This document shows, piece after piece, positions 50,825 through 51,844 of a stretch of 51,844 nt of DNA (the first letter of the stretch is position 1; each line of letters opens with the position of its first letter). The translations under genes and the position numbers were made by a program. The stretch spans positions 1 through 51,844 of the forward strand of contig DUOV01000200.1 in the NCBI GenBank assembly GCA_012838615.1, in the 5' to 3' direction. The notes beneath the pieces were generated by a model. That model saw nothing but the letters and a program-made list of their open reading frames with translations, had not been told where the DNA came from and ran no database searches. The stretch comes from Clostridia bacterium (lineage in GTDB: Bacteria; Bacillota; DUOV01; Zhaonellaceae).

Positions 50825-51844
50825 TGCTTTTTTAAGAGGATTAGGATGTGAGATTGTACAGGCACCTTTTTCTACTATAAGAACTTTATCAATAGGAACA
50901 CAATATGCTCCAGAATCAGCCTGTCTTCCCCTAAAGATCAATCTTGGAAACTATATAGAAGCTTATAAACAAGGAGCAGATACTTTAGTAATGGTTGGTG
51001 GGGTAGGCCCCTGCCGAATTGGATACTATAGTCAAGTACAAAAACAAATACTTGAAGACTTAGGGCTTAAATTTGACATGATCGTTTTAGAACCGCCTGA
51101 TGCACATTTCAAAGAAGTTTGGCAGAAAATAATGACTTTAAAACAAAACAGCTGGTTAAGTGTAATAAAAGGTCTTGTGCTGGGATGGCAAAAAATCTAT
51201 TATGCCGACGAATTAGAAAAGTTGTTATCATACTTAATGCCACGAACAAAAAATACTTTACAATTGGAAAAAATTTATACGGAAACTATCGGGGAATTAG
51301 AGCGGGCTGAAGATTATAAAAGAATAAAAATCATTGCTTCAAATGCTATTAAGAAAATGAAGCAATTACCGCAAAGACATGTGTCTCCTATAAGAATAGG
51401 ACTTGTTGGTGAAGTTTTTACCGTTCTCGAACCTTTTTCAAATCTATATATAGAAAAAAAACTTGGCAAAATGGGAGTTGAAGTAACACGCTCAATATAC
51501 TTGAGCCAGTGGATTAACGAGCATCTTTTGGGTGGATTATTGAACCTAAAAAGGTTAGCCAATTATTCGGAACTTGCTAAACCTTTTTTGAATCACTTCG
51601 TAGGTGGCCATGGTAGAGAAACTGTAGGTGGTGTTGTAGACTTTGCTAAGCAAGGATTTGATGGAGTAATTCAAATCGGACCTCTAACTTGTATGCCAGA
51701 AATCGTAGCTCAATCAATTTTACCATCAGTAAGCGAAGCATACGGGATTCCGGTTATGACAATTTATCTCGATGAACAATCAGGTGAAGCCGGTTTAGTT
51801 ACACGTCTGGAAGCCTTTGTTGATATGATTCGCTATAAGAAAGA
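50778..51844 (+). CDS. Acyl-CoA dehydratase activase-related protein (second copy, cut by window end)
   Basis: The frame is open to the last base: 355 complete codons without a stop, so the gene continues. It begins MKVTYPHMGNLFLVANAFLR and contains SACLPLKIN, GGVGPCRIGYY, IGPLTCMPEI with cysteines, and DEQSGEAGLVTRLEAF near the visible end, closely matching the end of the previous protein. The two are tandem paralogues. ATG 50778 has GAGAGGCG upstream and lies inside the end of the first copy. Both are probably parts of one iron-sulfur complex. Confidence 0.88.
   Translation, partial: MKVTYPHMGNLFLVANAFLRGLGCEIVQAPFSTIRTLSIGTQYAPESACLPLKINLGNYIEAYKQGADTLVMVGGVGPCRIGYYSQVQKQILEDLGLKFDMIVLEPPDAHFKEVWQKIMTLKQNSWLSVIKGLVLGWQKIYYADELEKLLSYLMPRTKNTLQLEKIYTETIGELERAEDYKRIKIIASNAIKKMKQLPQRHVSPIRIGLVGEVFTVLEPFSNLYIEKKLGKMGVEVTRSIYLSQWINEHLLGGLLNLKRLANYSELAKPFLNHFVGGHGRETVGGVVDFAKQGFDGVIQIGPLTCMPEIVAQSILPSVSEAYGIPVMTIYLDEQSGEAGLVTRLEAFVDMIRYKK

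Noticed and set aside
1-51844. CRISPR arrays, tRNA or rRNA genes, prophage genes
   Set aside because: No regularly spaced repeats, cloverleaf-like segments, rRNA segments or phage-like gene blocks were noticed on either strand.

Overview
The window looks like a chromosomal core segment of a low-GC, anaerobic, endospore-forming member of the Clostridia (Firmicutes). The evidence is the full spoIIIA operon, spoIVB, spo0A, spoIIM, dacF-spoIIAA-spoIIAB-sigF, spoVAEa/spoVAF and cotJ genes. Anaerobic metabolism is suggested by an NfnAB-type transhydrogenase, folD-fchA, a two-gene pyruvate carboxylase and 2-hydroxyacyl-CoA dehydratase activase-like proteins. Many genes start with TTG or GTG behind strong Shine-Dalgarno (SD) sites. 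Almost everything lies on the + strand; the only clear exception is the cotJ operon. The species cannot be named from the sequence alone.

Layout. 1-3.3 kb: the end of a TldD/PmbA-family gene, then aroQ, an M24 aminopeptidase, efp and a small acidic zinc-ribbon protein. 3.3-8.5 kb: spoIIIAA-AH, the mother-cell part of the feeding-tube channel. 8.6-12 kb: a carboxyltransferase fused to a complete biotin carrier protein, followed by biotin carboxylase. 12-14.7 kb: asp23, amaP, a DUF2273 gene, nusB and a TsaD paralogue. 14.8-18.7 kb: nfnA-nfnB, folD and fchA. 18.7-29.3 kb: xseA-xseB-ispA, an OLE-class large noncoding RNA with its own promoter, oapA, dxs, tlyA, a membrane-bound nuclease-like protein, nadK, mnmM, argR and recN. 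29.4-31.8 kb: spoIVB and spo0A. 32-37.3 kb: steA, a GT2 glycosyltransferase, a MraY/WecA-like transferase, a DUF3866 gene, a NUDIX hydrolase and a ComB-like gene. 37.3-41 kb: spoIIM, xerD, deoB and punA. 41.1-42.6 kb: an IS3-family insertion sequence. 42.7-47.8 kb: dacF, spoIIAA-spoIIAB-sigF, spoVAEa and spoVAF. 47.9-51.8 kb: mgtC, the reverse-strand cotJA-cotJB-cotJC operon, and two tandem acyl-CoA dehydratase activase-related genes, the last one cut by the window end.

How the genes work together. The sporulation genes span the programme from its master regulator (Spo0A) through the first forespore sigma factor and its switch (SpoIIAA/SpoIIAB/SigF) and engulfment (SpoIIM, SpoIIIA complex) to SigK checkpoint signalling (SpoIVB), cortex, germination and coat proteins. 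Good SigH promoter matches with Spo0A boxes are visible in front of both spo0A and spoIIAA. The metabolic genes join C1-folate chemistry, NADPH/ferredoxin balance, anaplerosis and isoprenoid synthesis.

The most notable system is the OLE RNA/OapA pair inside the isoprenoid operon. It is a known but still poorly understood membrane-associated ribonucleoprotein. Less expected features are: an insertion sequence sitting exactly in the loop of the punA terminator, whose left end forms a 15-bp hairpin hiding its own SD; an SD-preceded internal start that could release a free biotin carrier protein from the carboxyltransferase fusion; a perfect 17-bp palindrome inside xseA; a membrane-anchored PD-(D/E)XK-like protein; and a MraY-like enzyme with an altered active-site loop.
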